Under the pieces are notes generated by a model. The model was not told the DNA's origin and did no database searches. It worked only from the letters and a program-made list of their open reading frames with translations. Below are positions 1-7,910 of a stretch of DNA of 34,167 nucleotides, in pieces. Position numbers and translations under genes: made by a program. Position 1 is the stretch's first letter; each line of letters starts with the position of its first letter. Source of the stretch: Opitutus sp. GAS368 (GTDB lineage: Bacteria > Verrucomicrobiota > Verrucomicrobiia > Opitutales > Opitutaceae); NCBI GenBank assembly GCA_945868215.1, contig CAMBLN010000011.1, forward strand, positions 1 to 34,167, in the 5' to 3' direction.

Positions 1-222
1 GTTGTGACTGTCCCACTGGAGTTCTTGGCGCAGGATTCTGGAAATAGCAGTAATTTTAACGGCACCGTCACCAGTATTGGATTACTTACGAGCGGTCTTG
101 GAAATACGTTAAATTTATCGCTAGATACATTGTCTGCGATTCCGGAGCCGGCGGCTTGGGCGGGGGTTTTGGGAGTTGGAGCGCTGGGAGTTGTGGGTCT
201 GCGCAGGCGGCGGAGGGTTTGA
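1..222 (+). CDS. PEP-CTERM sorting domain protein, C-terminal part (5' end outside window)
   Basis: The frame is open from base 1, so the true start lies outside the window. The visible 73 residues end in a classic PEP-CTERM tail: an IPEP motif near residue 47, a hydrophobic helix rich in Gly, Val and Leu, then a terminal Arg cluster (RRRRR). In known systems this tail directs the protein to the inner membrane for processing by an exosortase, with release or display outside the cell. The part before the tail is rich in Ser, Asn, Thr and Gly, as in many secreted PEP-CTERM proteins. Its DNA is clearly more AT-rich than the downstream genes. No exosortase gene is in the window, so the sorting enzyme must be elsewhere. 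The function of the mature protein cannot be judged from this end. Confidence 0.85.
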   Translation, partial: VVTVPLEFLAQDSGNSSNFNGTVTSIGLLTSGLGNTLNLSLDTLSAIPEPAAWAGVLGVGALGVVGLRRRRRV

Positions 223-250
223 GGGGCCTGACTCTGTTTATGGTTTGAAA

Positions 251-278
251 GCCCGCCCGATTCGGGCGGGTTTTTTGT
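251..278 (+). terminator. Rho-independent terminator after the PEP-CTERM gene
   Basis: A GC-rich inverted repeat (CCCGCCCGA / TCGGGCGGG around one T) is followed directly by a run of six T and a further T-rich stretch. It lies 29 bases after the PEP-CTERM stop and before the TPR gene, so it should separate the two transcription units. Confidence 0.85.
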
Positions 279-290
279 TTTCTGGTTTTT

Positions 291-1988
291 ATGGATAATG
301 ACGATCTGCCCAGCCCTCCGGATGCCTCCAAGGTGTCGGCGGAGGCGCGTGAGGTTTCGCCGGGGCTCGGCCTCGGGCGGTGGGCGCCGTTTCAATATGA
401 GCGGTCTGCGGACGCCACGGCGGTGCGTTTGTTTTGGGGGCGGATCATGGTGTGGCTGCTGGTGCTCGGGGGCATTGGGTGGGTGTCGCTGGCTTCGGGA
501 GCGTATGCGTTTGTCAAATACAGGCGGGGGTTCTCCGAGGTGAGTTACGGGCATATGTTGCTGCTGCCTTGGAAGCTCGAGGATTACCGGCGGGCGAAGG
601 GGGAGTTTCTGATTCGTCAGGGGCTGGAGTTGGCGGAGCGTCAGGAGTGGCGGGCGGCGTTCGGGTTGTTGCGTTCGGGGTTGCCGGCGGTGCCGGAGCA
701 TCGGGAGGCGCGGTTGATGGTGGCGCGGATTTATCTGATGGCGGGGCGGGCGGACATGACGCGGAGCACGCTGGCGGACGGGTTGCGGCATCACGGGGAC
801 GAGGTGGAGTATCTGCGGCAGGTGCTGGGGTTTTTCTTCGGGTTGCAGGCGGACGATACGGTGATCGGGTTGACGGATGAGTTGCGCGGGCGGCTGGAGG
901 CGGGGAGCGCGGCGTGGCGGATGGCGAACACGGCGCGGGCGTATGCGTTTTTCAACCGGGACCGCCATGCGGAGGCGGTGGCGGTGTTGGAGGAGGCGAA
1001 ATTGCTGGGGACGCCGGAAGGCCGGTTTGTGCTGGCGCGCATCGACTGGGAGGAAGGGCGGCGGGACGCGGCGACGACGCGGTTGCGGGAGTTGACGGCG
1101 CAGGTGCCGGAGGATTTCGAGATTTACCGGACGCTGGTGCATTATCTGCGGGAGCAGAAACGGTGGGGCGAGGTGCGGACGGCGGCCGTGGCGAGACAGC
1201 TGGCGTTGCCGGAGCGGGTGGAGGCGTATGTGGATTTTATCGCGGCGTGCGGGGACGAGGGGGACGACGTGCGCCGGGAGGAGGCGGAGCGGGCGTTTTT
1301 GACGCGGTTCGCGGGGGAGGCGGAGGCGTTGCTCAAGTTGGGCGAAGAGGCGGCGCGTGCGGGGCGCGTGGAGGTGGCGAAGGCGGTGGAGGGGCGTTGT
1401 CGGGAACTCGGTCGCGGGGAGGCGGATGCGGGGTTGTTGGTGGTGACGGCGCTGCTGGCGCGGGGGGATGCGGCGGGTGCGGTGGGGTGGAGCGACGAAC
1501 TCGTGAAGCGGGCGGGGGCCGGGGCGGCGGGGGGCGAAGCTTGGAGCGAGCGGGCGCGGCTGGTGTTGGGCGGACTGAGGGCGGTGGCGTTTTATGCGAC
1601 GGGGCGGGAGGCGGAGGCGGAGCCGCTGGTGAGGCGGGTGTGCGATACGCGGGTGTTGCCGGCGACGGTGTTGCTGGCGCTGGCCGAGCGGCTGGAGGGG
1701 GCGGGGCGGCGGGTGGAGGCGCAGCGGGTGTTGAGTCACGCGGTGGAGGTGGATCCGTTGAACCAGCCGACGCTGGCCATGTTGATGCGCGGGATGCTGG
1801 CGGACGGGAAGACGGAGGAGGCGTTGGAGCGGGTGGAGCGTTTGCTGGGGATGCGGAAGCCGCCGGCGGAGTTGCTGGCGCGGCTGGCGCGGACGCTGGA
1901 GTCGGATTTGTATTTGTTTTTACCGGGGCGGGAGCGTGGCTTGGGGATGATGACGGAGTGGCTGGCGGAGCGTGGGCGGCGGGGGTAG
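291..1988 (+). CDS. Membrane-anchored TPR-repeat protein
   Basis: The protein has 565 residues. A 50-residue polar N-terminus is followed by one membrane helix (about residues 52-75, starting at IMVWLLVLGGIGW) and then about 480 residues of Ala/Leu/Glu/Arg-rich helical repeats. Their spacing and motifs (for example GLELAERQEWRAAFGLLRSG and ARIYLMAGRADMTRSTLADG) are those of tetratricopeptide repeats. TPR proteins act as protein-protein scaffolds, and the single helix places this one at the inner membrane, probably with the repeats in the periplasm. The ATG at 291 has no clear Shine-Dalgarno sequence. The gene uses very G-rich third positions. No enzymatic domain is visible, and a role with the upstream PEP-CTERM protein is only a possibility. 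Confidence 0.75.
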   Translation: MDNDDLPSPPDASKVSAEAREVSPGLGLGRWAPFQYERSADATAVRLFWGRIMVWLLVLGGIGWVSLASGAYAFVKYRRGFSEVSYGHMLLLPWKLEDYRRAKGEFLIRQGLELAERQEWRAAFGLLRSGLPAVPEHREARLMVARIYLMAGRADMTRSTLADGLRHHGDEVEYLRQVLGFFFGLQADDTVIGLTDELRGRLEAGSAAWRMANTARAYAFFNRDRHAEAVAVLEEAKLLGTPEGRFVLARIDWEEGRRDAATTRLRELTAQVPEDFEIYRTLVHYLREQKRWGEVRTAAVARQLALPERVEAYVDFIAACGDEGDDVRREEAERAFLTRFAGEAEALLKLGEEAARAGRVEVAKAVEGRCRELGRGEADAGLLVVTALLARGDAAGAVGWSDELVKRAGAGAAGGEAWSERARLVLGGLRAVAFYATGREAEAEPLVRRVCDTRVLPATVLLALAERLEGAGRRVEAQRVLSHAVEVDPLNQPTLAMLMRGMLADGKTEEALERVERLLGMRKPPAELLARLARTLESDLYLFLPGRERGLGMMTEWLAERGRRG

Positions 1989-2039
1989 GCGGGGGCTGAT
2001 GGGGTTTGCGGATGAAGGTTTTTGAGGTTAGGGTCTGCC

Positions 2040-2501
2040 ATGAAAACAATCCTGACCCCTGTGGATTTTTCGTCGGCGACGCGTGGCGTGCTGGCGGTGG
2101 CGGTGGAACTGGCCAAGACGACCGGCGGCCGGGTCGTGTTGCTGCACGCGGTGCAGCATCCGGTGATCACGACCGACTATGGACTCACGGCCGAAGTGTT
2201 GCAGGAGACTCTGGCGATCAATGAAGGGGCCGCGCGCAAACAGATGGCGCATCTGGAGAAATCCCTTGCGGCGAAGGGTGTGCCGGTGGCGACGCGACTC
2301 GTGAGTGGTTTTGCGGCGGGGAATATTCTGGAGCAGGCAGGCAAGGTGCGGGCCGCCTACATCGTGCTCGGGTCGCATGGACACACGGCGTTCTATGATC
2401 TGCTGGTGGGTAGCACGACGAATGCGGTGCTCAAGAAAGCGCCGTGTCCGGTGGTGGTGGTGCCGCCGGAGCGGAAAAAGAAGGGGAAGAAGAAACGCTG
2501 A
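2040..2501 (+). CDS. Universal stress protein (UspA family)
   Basis: This 153-residue protein has the length of a single Usp domain. It begins MKTILTPVDFS, the usual first strand with the conserved Asp. It carries the ATP-binding signature G-2X-G-9X-G(S/T): Gly111, Gly114 and Gly124-Ser125 in GSHGHTAFYDLLVGS, followed by the final strand PCPVVVV. ATP-binding Usp proteins are cytoplasmic and help cells survive starvation or other stress. The ATG at 2040 is preferred to an upstream in-frame start at 2022 because the family begins at MKTILTPVD. The C-terminus is a basic tail (KKKGKKKR) not needed for the fold. It stands alone between the TPR gene and the orphan sensor-like gene. Confidence 0.92.
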   Translation: MKTILTPVDFSSATRGVLAVAVELAKTTGGRVVLLHAVQHPVITTDYGLTAEVLQETLAINEGAARKQMAHLEKSLAAKGVPVATRLVSGFAAGNILEQAGKVRAAYIVLGSHGHTAFYDLLVGSTTNAVLKKAPCPVVVVPPERKKKGKKKR

Positions 2502-2594
2502 GGCCGGCCGCGGCGGTAAAAGTGGCGGGGCGGGCCGCGCGGGGATTTCTACCGGCGGGGCAGGCGGCATGGTGGCGGTGCTGCGGCCACCCTT

Positions 2595-3053
2595 ATGAAA
2601 CCTTACCTGCGGGTTACTTTTGCGTATGCCGTGTTCGGCATTCTGTGGATTTTTTTATCGGACCGGCTGGTGGAGTTGATGACGGCGGACGCGGGTGAGC
2701 TGGCGTATTTGCAGACGATCAAGGGGTGGTTGTTCGTGGCGTTGTCCACGTTGCTGATCTTCACGATCACGCTGCGGGCGTTTGAGGATCACCGGCGGAC
2801 GGAGCAGGAGAAGCTCGCGGTGTTTCACAAGACGGTGGAAGGGTCTTATCACATTTTGCTGAACTATCTGAACCAGATGCAGCTCGTGGCGATCGAGGCG
2901 GAGCGGTGCGGGACGTTTGACCGGGAGGTTTTGAAGCTGGCGAACAACGCGACGGACGAGGCCACGACGGAGCTGATGAGATTGCGCGAGGTGCAGACGG
3001 TCACGGCGGAGAGCATCGACGCGGTGGTTTACGCGAAGATACGGAAGGCGTGA
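2595..3053 (+). CDS. Small two-helix membrane protein resembling an orphan sensor N-terminus
   Basis: The protein has 152 residues. Two membrane helices (about 6-24 and 44-62) flank a short extracytoplasmic loop, and the rest is a cytoplasmic helical segment. The pattern YAVFGILWIFLSDRLVEL ... QTIKGWLFVALSTLLIF resembles, from family knowledge, the membrane input module at the N-terminus of many PAS-containing histidine kinases and GGDEF proteins. Here no PAS, HATPase or GGDEF domain follows. The stretch around HKTVEGSYHILLNYLNQMQ looks like one half of a dimerisation helix and contains His residues, but no kinase function can be claimed. It could be a truncated receptor or an independent small membrane protein. 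It is convergent with the beta-mannosidase gene, with 55 bases between them. Confidence 0.6.
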   Translation: MKPYLRVTFAYAVFGILWIFLSDRLVELMTADAGELAYLQTIKGWLFVALSTLLIFTITLRAFEDHRRTEQEKLAVFHKTVEGSYHILLNYLNQMQLVAIEAERCGTFDREVLKLANNATDEATTELMRLREVQTVTAESIDAVVYAKIRKA

Positions 3054-3055
3054 CG

Positions 3056-3085
3056 CCCCGTCCCCGGCCGGGCAAGCGGACGGGG
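3056..3085. terminator. Hairpin between convergent genes, possible terminator
   Basis: An 8-bp inverted repeat (CCCCGTCC / GGACGGGG) with a 14-base loop sits in the short gap between two convergent genes. No T-run follows on either strand, so a role in termination is plausible but weakly supported. Confidence 0.3.
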
Positions 3086-3108
3086 ACAAGGGACGGAGTG
3101 GATCGCGC

Positions 3109-5604
3109 TCAGGCGTAGGTGTCGGCGAGGGAGCGGAACCGGAGGGCGGCGGCGAGGCGGGCTTTCGTGACGGGCTTGGTGAATTCGACGACGACCTCTT
3201 TTTTCTCGCGCGGGTAGAGTTCGAGGTAGTTGTCGCTGGCGGTGTGGGTGATGCCCGGGAGGTCGAAGGCGAAGCGGTGTTGGAAGACCGGAGACGTGAA
3301 CGACACGAGGGCCTTGGTGGGCGTGAGCAGCTTGATGGTCGTCGCGGTTTTCTTCGGCTTCGGGAGGTCGAGGAAGCGCGGCGGGGCGAGGAAGACGGTG
3401 TCTTCGCTCACGGTGGCGCCGTCGATGTCGAGGGCGATGCGCAGGTAGACGCGGTCGCGGGTGTGTTTCGCGAGCGGTTTGGCGAGATCGAGGGTTTTTT
3501 GGGAGATGCTTTCGCCGTGGCGGAGGACGATCTTCTTTTTTCCGGTGAGGATGATTTTGCCGTCGAGGGTGAAGAGGTCCCAGCGTAGTAGTCCTTTGGC
3601 GGATACAGGTGCGTCATAGACCGTGTAGAGGTGGACCTCGCCCACGGTGGACGTGCGGTAGTTGCCGATGATGACGCCCTCGTCGCCCGGGACGTGGGCG
3701 GAGACGAGTGCGGGGGCGTTGAAGCGGCGGGCGATGTGGTGGAGGGCCTTCCACTTGCCGGTGAACTCGATGGACGCCCAGGAGGCGACGGGCCAGCAGT
3801 CGTTGAGCTGCCAGTAGATCGCGCCCATGCAGCGCGGCATGAGCCGGCGGTAGTGCTCGACGCCGATGCTCATGCAGTAGGCCTGGTTTAGCTGGGAGAG
3901 GTAGATGAGATCCTCCTGGGATTTCGGGAAACGGTAGCGGCGAGAGACGTAGTCGAGGATGACCTGGTTGCCGCCGCGGTTCTTCTGGTGGTTCTCCATG
4001 ACCGCGTCGAAGACGTTGGCATCGGCGGGAGCGAAGGTGGCCTGGGTCTCGGGGGAGGAGTAGCTCTGCATGCCGAATTCGGAGCAGAAGCGGAAGGCCC
4101 ATTTCTCGTAGGATTTGACGGGCTGGCGGGCGTGCCAGACGTCCCAGTAGTGGGTGTCGCCGCGCTGTTCGCCGGTTTCGTGGGAGTTGTCGTGTTTCCA
4201 GTCGCCGCGCCATTGGGAGGTGGGCCAGTAGGACGTGACGCCGTCGTGGTCGGCGATGGCGGCGGGGAGGACGCCGTGGAAGATGTCCTCGTAGGCTTTG
4301 CGGTAGGAGGGGTTTTCGCGGAGGATTTTTTCGCCGAGCTGGACGATCTCGTTGTTGCCGCACCAGAGGGCCAAGCAGGCGTGGTGGCGGATGCGTTTGA
4401 TCTGGTGGACGGCCTCGGCGCGGACGCTGGCGAGGAAGGCTTCGTCGCCCGGGTAGAGCGTGCAGGCGAACATGAAGTCGTGCCAGACGAGCAGGCCGAG
4501 TTCGTCGCACAAGTCGTAGAAGTGTTCGCTCTCGTAGATGCCGCCGCCCCAGAGACGCATGCAGTTCATGTTGGCGAGGACGGCGGCGCGGAGGTCGCGG
4601 GCGTAGTCGGCGCGCGTGAGGTCGGCGACGAAGCTGTTAACGGGAATCCAGTTGGCGCCCTTGATGAAGACGGGGCGTCCGTTGACGAGGAATTGGAAAG
4701 ATTCGCCCCATTGGTCGGCGTGGCGGTCGAGGACGATGGTGCGCAGGCCGACGCGTTGTCGGACGGTGCCGAGCTCGCGTCCGTCGGAGTCAAAGGCGGT
4801 GACGGCGAGGTCGTAGAGCGGTTGTTCGCCCTGGCCGGCGGGCCACCAGAGTTGGGGATTCGGGACGGCGAACGAGAGGGAGTCGGACTCGACGACGGGA
4901 TTTCCGCCGAGGGAAAGAGTAACCCAATAGGTTACTCTGGGATCGGGGAGGGCGAGTTCGGGGGAGAGGGAGAGGGAGACGGCGGTGCGGGCGGGGGAGC
5001 CGGTGTGGAGCTGGGTGACGCGGACGTGGGCGAGGCGGTTGACGGAGCGGGCCTCGAGGCGGAGGCCGCGCCAGATGCCGGCGGTGACGAAGCGGGGACC
5101 CCAGTCCCAGCCGAACTGGCATTGTTGTTTGCGGATGCGCACGCAGCCGCCGACGGGGTCGTTGAATTCGGATGGAACGATGAAGTCGGGGCGGGCCTCG
5201 CGGATGTAGCGCATGGCGCTGCCGAAGACGATGCGGAGCTCGTTGGCGCCGGGGCGGAGGAGTTTTTTCACCTGCCAGCGGTGGCCGACGAACATGTTGT
5301 CGGTGGACGCGATTTTTTTGCCGTTGAGGTAGACGGTGGCGACGGTGTCGAGGCCGTCGGCGACGAGCTCAATGCCGGATTTGGAGAGCAGGGCGGCGGA
5401 AGCGGTGAACGTGGCTTTGTATTCCCAGTCGCGCTCCTCGATCCACTGGAGGCCGAGTTCGTTGGTGCCGTAGAAAGGGTCGGGGATCTGTTTGGCGCGG
5501 CGGAGGTCGGTGTGGACGCAGCCGGGGACGGTGGCGGGGAGCCAGGTTTTGGAGGAGGTGTCGCGGAACTGCCAGCGGGCTTTGCTGAGATCGAGGGTAG
5601 GCAT
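3109..5604 (-). CDS. Beta-mannosidase, glycoside hydrolase family 2
   Basis: This 831-residue protein matches the usual length and domain order of GH2 beta-mannosidases. It has an N-terminal jelly-roll (FRDTSSKTWLPATVPGCVHTD, then FYGTNELGLQWIEERDWEY), an Ig-like domain, a TIM barrel and C-terminal beta-sandwich domains. The acid/base is Glu419 in WCGNNE and the nucleophile is Glu509 in SEFGMQ. The enzyme removes beta-linked mannose from the non-reducing end of manno-oligosaccharides or N-glycan cores. No signal peptide is seen, so it is probably cytoplasmic. The start at 5604 (MPTLDLSKARW) is chosen over the longer frame to 5670, because the extra 22 residues are translated from a REP-like repeat. 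Residues 223-230 (RVTYWVTL) are encoded by a palindromic repeat that recurs at 20105. The gene is divergent from the XylR-like regulator. Confidence 0.93.
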   Translation of the reverse strand: MPTLDLSKARWQFRDTSSKTWLPATVPGCVHTDLRRAKQIPDPFYGTNELGLQWIEERDWEYKATFTASAALLSKSGIELVADGLDTVATVYLNGKKIASTDNMFVGHRWQVKKLLRPGANELRIVFGSAMRYIREARPDFIVPSEFNDPVGGCVRIRKQQCQFGWDWGPRFVTAGIWRGLRLEARSVNRLAHVRVTQLHTGSPARTAVSLSLSPELALPDPRVTYWVTLSLGGNPVVESDSLSFAVPNPQLWWPAGQGEQPLYDLAVTAFDSDGRELGTVRQRVGLRTIVLDRHADQWGESFQFLVNGRPVFIKGANWIPVNSFVADLTRADYARDLRAAVLANMNCMRLWGGGIYESEHFYDLCDELGLLVWHDFMFACTLYPGDEAFLASVRAEAVHQIKRIRHHACLALWCGNNEIVQLGEKILRENPSYRKAYEDIFHGVLPAAIADHDGVTSYWPTSQWRGDWKHDNSHETGEQRGDTHYWDVWHARQPVKSYEKWAFRFCSEFGMQSYSSPETQATFAPADANVFDAVMENHQKNRGGNQVILDYVSRRYRFPKSQEDLIYLSQLNQAYCMSIGVEHYRRLMPRCMGAIYWQLNDCWPVASWASIEFTGKWKALHHIARRFNAPALVSAHVPGDEGVIIGNYRTSTVGEVHLYTVYDAPVSAKGLLRWDLFTLDGKIILTGKKKIVLRHGESISQKTLDLAKPLAKHTRDRVYLRIALDIDGATVSEDTVFLAPPRFLDLPKPKKTATTIKLLTPTKALVSFTSPVFQHRFAFDLPGITHTASDNYLELYPREKKEVVVEFTKPVTKARLAAALRFRSLADTYA
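4914..4938 (-). repeat. Palindromic repeat, family 2, copy 1, inside the beta-mannosidase gene
   Basis: The inverted repeat AGAGTAACC-CAATA-GGTTACTCT lies at 4916-4938. Together with two adjoining bases, 25 bases are identical, on the opposite strand, to the copy at 20105-20129. It is read in frame by the beta-mannosidase as RVTYWVTL, within the Ig-like domain. A stem-loop of this perfection repeated at two unrelated loci is not expected from codon choice alone. Confidence 0.85.
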
Positions 5605-5645
5605 GGTGATGGAGGGAGTGGGGGAATGAGGGAGTGAGGGAAGGA

Positions 5646-5670
5646 ATCGCGAGCGAGCTCGCTCCCACAT
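5646..5670 (-). repeat. REP-like palindrome, copy 1, between beta-mannosidase and regulator
   Basis: The core is GCGAGC-GA-GCTCGC followed by TCCCACAT. It belongs to the same family as copies at 12845, 14263, 14602 and 31672. On the minus strand it reads ATGTGGGAGCGAG, which supplies a false in-frame ATG upstream of the beta-mannosidase. Confidence 0.85.
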
Positions 5671-5716
5671 TAGGGAGGAGGGAGTTTAGCGGAAAGGACG
5701 GATTGAGGCGTTGCGT

Positions 5717-5741
5717 AAAACGACAAATTTTGTGTCGTTTT
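5717..5741. promoter_or_regulatory. Palindromic operator candidate before the XylR-like regulator
   Basis: A perfect 9-bp inverted repeat, AAAACGACA / TGTCGTTTT with a 7-base spacer, ends 4 bases before the regulator's ATG at 5746. It lies in the 141-bp region between the regulator and the divergent beta-mannosidase. The position fits binding by the regulator for autorepression and control of both genes. This is inference; no second copy was found in the window. Confidence 0.6.
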
Positions 5742-5745
5742 GGAT

Positions 5746-6909
5746 ATGAGCAAAAAGGGCAGGATGCGCGGGCCGTTCCGGGTGCAGGTGGTGGCGGAGG
5801 AGACGCAGGGGTATTTTCGCGACACGGTGCTGGGGGCGAGGCGCTACGGATTTTCGACGGGCCGGATGGTGTTTGCGGACCGCTGGCTGGCGCATGAGCT
5901 GGCGGGGGATTTGCGGAAGCTGGTGAAACGCGACGGGGTGCAGGGCATCGTGGCGGCGATCCATTCGGCGGCGATGGAGAGGAGGTTTGCGGGGCTGGGG
6001 ATTCCGGTGGTGAACGTGTCGAATTCGGTGCCGCGGGCGCGGTTGCCGCTGGTGACGCAGGACGACGCGGGGGTGGGGCGGCTGGCGGCGGAGCACCTGC
6101 GGGCGTGCGGGTGCCGGGCGTTGGGATTTTGGGGTCAGCCGGGGGCGAGTTATTCGGAGGAGCGGCTGGCGGGGTTTGGCGGGGCGGCGAAGGCGGCGGG
6201 GCTGGCATGGAGCGCGGACGGTTGCGCGGATTGGGATGCGACCTCGTATGGGCGCATGAAGGCGTGGCTGGCGAGGCAGCCGAGGCCGCTGGGGGTGTTT
6301 GCGGTGTTGGATTTGTATGCGTTGTCGCTGATGCGGGCGGCGAGGGAGCTGGGGTGGCGGGTGCCGGAGGACGTGGCGGTGCTGGGGGCGGGCGACGAGG
6401 ATTTTCTGGTGGAGTTTGAGAGCGTGCCGTTGTCGAGCGTGCGGTTGCCGGCGCGGCAGGTCGGGCACGAGGCGGCGGCGTTGCTGGACCGGTTGATGAC
6501 GCGTGGACGGCGGGAGACGAAAGGTGTGCGGCTGGCGGGGGCGGAGATCGTGGCGCGGCGCTCGACGGACGTGATTTACGCGGAGGATGAGGCGGTGGGG
6601 CGGGCGGTGAGGTTTATCCGCGAACGGGCGGGAGAGAATCCGTATGTCGGCGACGTGGCGAAGGCGGCGGGGGTGTCGGTGGTGGCGTTGCAGACGCGGT
6701 TTCGTGAGGCGCTCGGGCGGACGGTTTTGGAGGAGATCACGCGCGTGCGGGTGGGGCGGGCGCAGGGATTGCTGGCGGGGACGGAGTTGAAGATGGCGGC
6801 GGTGGCGGAGCGGTGCGGGTTTCCGAATTCGCAGCGGTTCAGCGTGGTGTTTCGCCAGGTGGCGGGGGTGTCGCCGAGCGGGTATCGGCGGCAGTTCCGG
6901 GAAAGGTGA
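5746..6909 (+). CDS. XylR-like transcriptional regulator: LacI-type sugar-binding domain plus AraC HTH
   Basis: The protein has 387 residues. An N-terminal periplasmic-binding-protein-like domain of about 270 residues (for example VAAIHSAAMERRFAGLGIPVVNVSNS and EDVAVLGAGDEDF) resembles the effector domain of LacI/GalR and E. coli XylR proteins. The last 100 residues form an AraC-type double helix-turn-helix (YVGDVAKAAGVSVVALQTRF ... AERCGFPNSQRFSVVFRQ). Such hybrid regulators sense a sugar and control neighbouring catabolic genes. The ATG at 5746 is chosen because it follows the palindrome at 5717-5741 directly; a TTG two codons earlier is also open. No Shine-Dalgarno sequence is visible. Its stop codon abuts the stop of the convergent kinase gene (TGATCA across 6907-6912). 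A mannose- or GlcNAc-containing effector is likely from context but unproven. Confidence 0.9.
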   Translation: MSKKGRMRGPFRVQVVAEETQGYFRDTVLGARRYGFSTGRMVFADRWLAHELAGDLRKLVKRDGVQGIVAAIHSAAMERRFAGLGIPVVNVSNSVPRARLPLVTQDDAGVGRLAAEHLRACGCRALGFWGQPGASYSEERLAGFGGAAKAAGLAWSADGCADWDATSYGRMKAWLARQPRPLGVFAVLDLYALSLMRAARELGWRVPEDVAVLGAGDEDFLVEFESVPLSSVRLPARQVGHEAAALLDRLMTRGRRETKGVRLAGAEIVARRSTDVIYAEDEAVGRAVRFIRERAGENPYVGDVAKAAGVSVVALQTRFREALGRTVLEEITRVRVGRAQGLLAGTELKMAAVAERCGFPNSQRFSVVFRQVAGVSPSGYRRQFRER

Positions 6910-7794
6910 TCAGGCGAGCGGCTGGCGGAGGAGGAGGCGGCGGACGCCCTCGATGGGGGCTTCTTCGATGGGGCGGAGGTTGAGGGAGCTGCGGGACGCG
7001 AGCAAGGGGCGCACGGCGGCGTGGGTGAGGATGGGGCCGCTGACTCCGGCGCGGAGGGTGTCGCGGTGCCAGCCGGGGAAGAGTTTGGTCATGACGTCCT
7101 CGGAGAGTTGCAGGAGGGCGGTGATGGATTCGGCGACGATCTGGTGGGCGGCGTGGTCGCCCTCGGCGGCGAGACGGAGGAGGGCGGGGGCGAGCGCGGC
7201 GATCTGGCGGTTGGGCTCGGCGTGCTGGTAAAAGTGGCGGGTGATGGCGGCGGCTTGGACGAGGCCGGTGTGGTCGCGGACGACGGTCGAGAGGCTGGTG
7301 GGGAGTTGCCAGCCCTGGAGTTCGAGGAGGGCTTTGGCGATGGCGCGGCGTCCGATGTCGTAGCCGCTGCCCGGGTCGCCGAAGCGCCAGCCGGTGCCGC
7401 CGGCGTAGTGGAGGGAGCCGTCGGGAGCCTGGGCGGCGACGAAGGAACCGGTGCCGGCGTGGAGGACGAGGCCGGGGCGACCGTGGGTGGCGAGTTCGAG
7501 GACGGGGCGGGAGTCGTCGAGGGTGGAGACGGAGCCGAAGAGACCGCCGGCGTTGAGGGATTCGACGGTTTCGCGCCAGAAGGCGGGCGAGCCGGCCATG
7601 CACAGGAGCGTGTGGGAGACAGGGAAGTGGGCGGCGAGGGTGCCGAGACCTTCTTCCAGGATGATGCGGGCGTTTTCGGGGCCGGTGCTGTTGGGGTTGC
7701 AGCCGCCGGTGGTGCGGCGGGCGACGATGTCGCCGCGGTCGTCGATCAGGATGATCTCGGTTTTGGTGCCGCCACCATCAACGCCGATTTTCAT
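6910..7794 (-). CDS. BadF/BadG/BcrA/BcrD-type sugar kinase, probably N-acetylglucosamine kinase
   Basis: This 294-residue protein starts MKIGVDGGGTKT, the phosphate-1 loop of the ASKHA fold with Asp6. It continues with LHAGTGSFVAA (adenosine and phosphate-2 region) and the motif GGTGWRFGDPGSGYDIGRRA, which is typical of GlcNAc kinases of the BadF/BadG family. The expected reaction is ATP-dependent 6-phosphorylation of GlcNAc or a related amino sugar in the cytoplasm. The neighbours fit: a beta-mannosidase that could release GlcNAc-containing cores, a sugar-responsive regulator, and a SIS sugar-phosphate protein 116 bases upstream on the same strand. Glucosamine or another hexosamine as substrate cannot be excluded. 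Confidence 0.85.
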   Translation of the reverse strand: MKIGVDGGGTKTEIILIDDRGDIVARRTTGGCNPNSTGPENARIILEEGLGTLAAHFPVSHTLLCMAGSPAFWRETVESLNAGGLFGSVSTLDDSRPVLELATHGRPGLVLHAGTGSFVAAQAPDGSLHYAGGTGWRFGDPGSGYDIGRRAIAKALLELQGWQLPTSLSTVVRDHTGLVQAAAITRHFYQHAEPNRQIAALAPALLRLAAEGDHAAHQIVAESITALLQLSEDVMTKLFPGWHRDTLRAGVSGPILTHAAVRPLLASRSSLNLRPIEEAPIEGVRRLLLRQPLA

Positions 7795-7807
7795 TTTTGG
7801 GGGTAAT

Positions 7808-7909
7808 TAAGAGGAGTAAGAGGTGCAGGAGGAGTAAGAGGTGTAAGGTCAGAAAACCAGTGAGCCCGGCTTTCGCCCCTTACTCATCTTAGACTTCTTA
7901 CTCCTCTTA
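7808..7909. repeat. Imperfect inverted repeat filling the kinase-SIS gap, with an internal direct repeat
   Basis: The sequence TAAGAGGAGTAAGAGGT near 7808-7824 is matched on the other strand by ACTTCTTACTCCTCTTA near 7893-7909, with one mismatch. A 12-bp core is perfect (7809-7820 with 7897-7908). The left arm is followed by a direct repeat of GGAGTAAGAGGTG (7813 and 7831). The purine-rich left side and pyrimidine-rich right side could form a long hairpin in the transcript between the SIS and kinase genes. Its function is unknown. Confidence 0.7.
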
Positions 7910-7910
7910 T

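Noticed and set aside
914-1999. Long Gly/Ala-rich open frame inside the TPR gene
   Set aside because: It overlaps the TPR coding region in another frame; its composition is that of shifted GC-rich codons and it has no domain motifs.
3988-5637. 549-codon open frame opposite the beta-mannosidase
   Set aside because: It is the complement of a well-supported GH2 gene; the Gly/Val/Asp/Glu-rich product is a shadow of C-ending codons.
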